Assembly: GCF_001262505.1 (NCBI RefSeq)
Contig: NZ_KQ410729.1
Span: forward strand, 186,001 to 250,000
Source of the DNA: Shinella sp. SUS2
Lineage (GTDB): Bacteria > Pseudomonadota > Alphaproteobacteria > Rhizobiales > Rhizobiaceae
DNA: 64,000 nucleotides
Direction: 5' to 3'
Below, piece by piece: positions 63,405 through 64,000 of the stretch. The position numbers and the translations under genes were made by a program. Below the pieces are notes generated by a model. It did not search any database. It was not told the origin of the DNA and saw only the letters and a program-made list of their open reading frames with translations. How positions within the stretch are numbered: position 1 is the first letter of the stretch; the number at the start of each line of letters is the position of its first letter.

Positions 63405-63863
63405 TCAGTCCGGTGTGGGACGGCGGATCTGGAAGCCGGTCTTGTCCTGCCGGAAGCCGCAGCTCGTGTAGAAGGCATGGGCTTCGCTGTCGCCCCGGCC
63501 CGTCAGCAGCATGACCTTGTAGCAGCCGGCCGCCCAGGCCGTATCGATCGCATGCCGGATGACGGCACGGCCGAGGCCCCGCCGGCGGGCGGTGTGGTGG
63601 GTGACGACGTTCTCGATCAGCGCATAGGGGGCGCCGCCCCGGGTGAGGTTCGGCACGATGACGAGCGTGCAGGAGGCGAGCGGCTTTTGCCTGTCCGCGG
63701 CGACGAAGATCGTCATGACGGGCTGGGCGAGGATTGCGGCGAAGCGATCATGCGCCGTTGCCGCATCCAGCGGCGGATCGGCAGGATTGAGTTCGGCATA
63801 GAGCGCGAGCAGCCCCGGAAGATCGCCCGGTTCTGCGGGGCGCAGGTCCACGTCCGCAGCCAT
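63405..63863 (-). CDS. GNAT N-acetyltransferase
   Basis: 152 codons. Acetyl-CoA loop H-H-T-A-R-R-R-G-L-G-R-A-V-I (about 90-103), with Y-K-V-M-L-L-T-G-R and A-H-A-F-Y-T-S-C-G-F following. Substrate unknown. It starts one base after the stop of the partial upstream gene, so it belongs to the same unit. Confidence 0.87.
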   Translation of the reverse strand: MAADVDLRPAEPGDLPGLLALYAELNPADPPLDAATAHDRFAAILAQPVMTIFVAADRQKPLASCTLVIVPNLTRGGAPYALIENVVTHHTARRRGLGRAVIRHAIDTAWAAGCYKVMLLTGRGDSEAHAFYTSCGFRQDKTGFQIRRPTPD

Positions 63864-63864
63864 C

Positions 63865-64000
63865 CTAGTCGCCCTTGTTGCCGAGCAGTTTCTTCAGCAT
63901 CTCCGCCATCGGCCCGGTCGTCGGCAGGATCTTCGGCTGGGCGTGGTTGCGCGCCTGGCGGATATGGGATTGGCCGGCCGGTTTCTGTGCGGGCGTCTTT
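63865..64000 (-). CDS. Partial gene, 3' end, unidentified
   Basis: Only the last 45 codons or so are inside the window; it ends G-P-M-A-E-M-L-K-K-L-L-G-N-K-G-D. Basic and Gln/Pro-rich before that. Too short to assign. Immediately upstream of the GNAT gene on the same strand. Confidence 0.6.
   Translation of the reverse strand, partial: KTPAQKPAGQSHIRQARNHAQPKILPTTGPMAEMLKKLLGNKGD

Overview
The window is a chromosomal stretch from a high-G+C alphaproteobacterium, almost certainly a member of the Rhizobiaceae (Sinorhizobium/Ensifer, Rhizobium, Agrobacterium or Shinella relatives; I cannot resolve the genus). The evidence is a fused trpE(G) gene behind a 14-codon leader peptide with three Trp codons, a NolR-type ArsR regulator, a choXWV choline transporter whose ligand residues keep the published Sinorhizobium ChoX numbering, promoters close to the rhizobial CTTGAC-N17-CTATAT form, a separate petA-petB-petC operon, and several copies of the CTTCTCCCCGC/GCGGGGAGAAG palindromic repeat. 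I see no insertion sequence, prophage, CRISPR array, rRNA or tRNA. Most of the window is core metabolism with a few accessory points.

Layout. 1-5.2 kb: partial GNAT, DCC-family protein, saccharopine-dehydrogenase-like/DUF4166 protein, an omega-amino-acid:pyruvate aminotransferase, a NolR-like regulator and a HugZ-like protein. 5.2-8.3 kb: choXWV (minus strand). 8.5-9.5 kb: thymidine kinase and a small c-type cytochrome. 9.7-17.1 kb: a five-gene cluster of unknown function (coiled-coil protein, unknown protein, AAA+ ATPase, DUF6638-like protein, DUF2333 membrane protein), interrupted by a DUF559 endonuclease-like gene sitting against a palindromic repeat. This is the best candidate for an undescribed system here. 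17.3-21 kb: fhs, DUF1993, extensin-like and a small unknown protein. 21.1-25.6 kb: trpL-trpE(G), CDF cation exporter, queF, HupE/UreJ. 25.8-28.6 kb: ClpP paralogue, then leuA behind a candidate leucine leader peptide. 28.7-34.4 kb: ECF sigma/anti-sigma pair, TPR protein, phosphoesterase, NUDIX, glutathionyl-hydroquinone reductase-like GST, and a GNAT gene behind two overlapping tiny reading frames.

34.5-45 kb: glyoxalase-fold protein, then a minus-strand MoxR-DUF58-DUF4159/BatA-type membrane operon diverging from DUF1285-NUDIX-cca. 45-52.6 kb: small proteins, hemF, a tautomerase/LysR divergent pair, a CNNM/CorC-type membrane protein, a soxR regulator whose palindromic operator lies inside a 19-bp-spaced promoter for a flavin reductase-MFS operon, and trmL. 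52.6-57 kb: two tandem ABC half-exporters, the first preceded by an 18-codon reading frame with a strong ribosome-binding site. 57-60.6 kb: petABC (cytochrome bc1) and apt. 60.7-64 kb: two MaoC-fold proteins, ychF, a clpS paralogue, GNAT, and the 3' end of an unidentified gene.

A recurring theme is control by short translated leaders. trpL and the leuA leader both have a promoter placed so that transcription would begin at or within a base or two of the leader ATG, implying leaderless translation. Two more tiny upstream frames precede a GNAT gene and an ABC exporter. All functional names are read from motifs and family memory; no database search was run.
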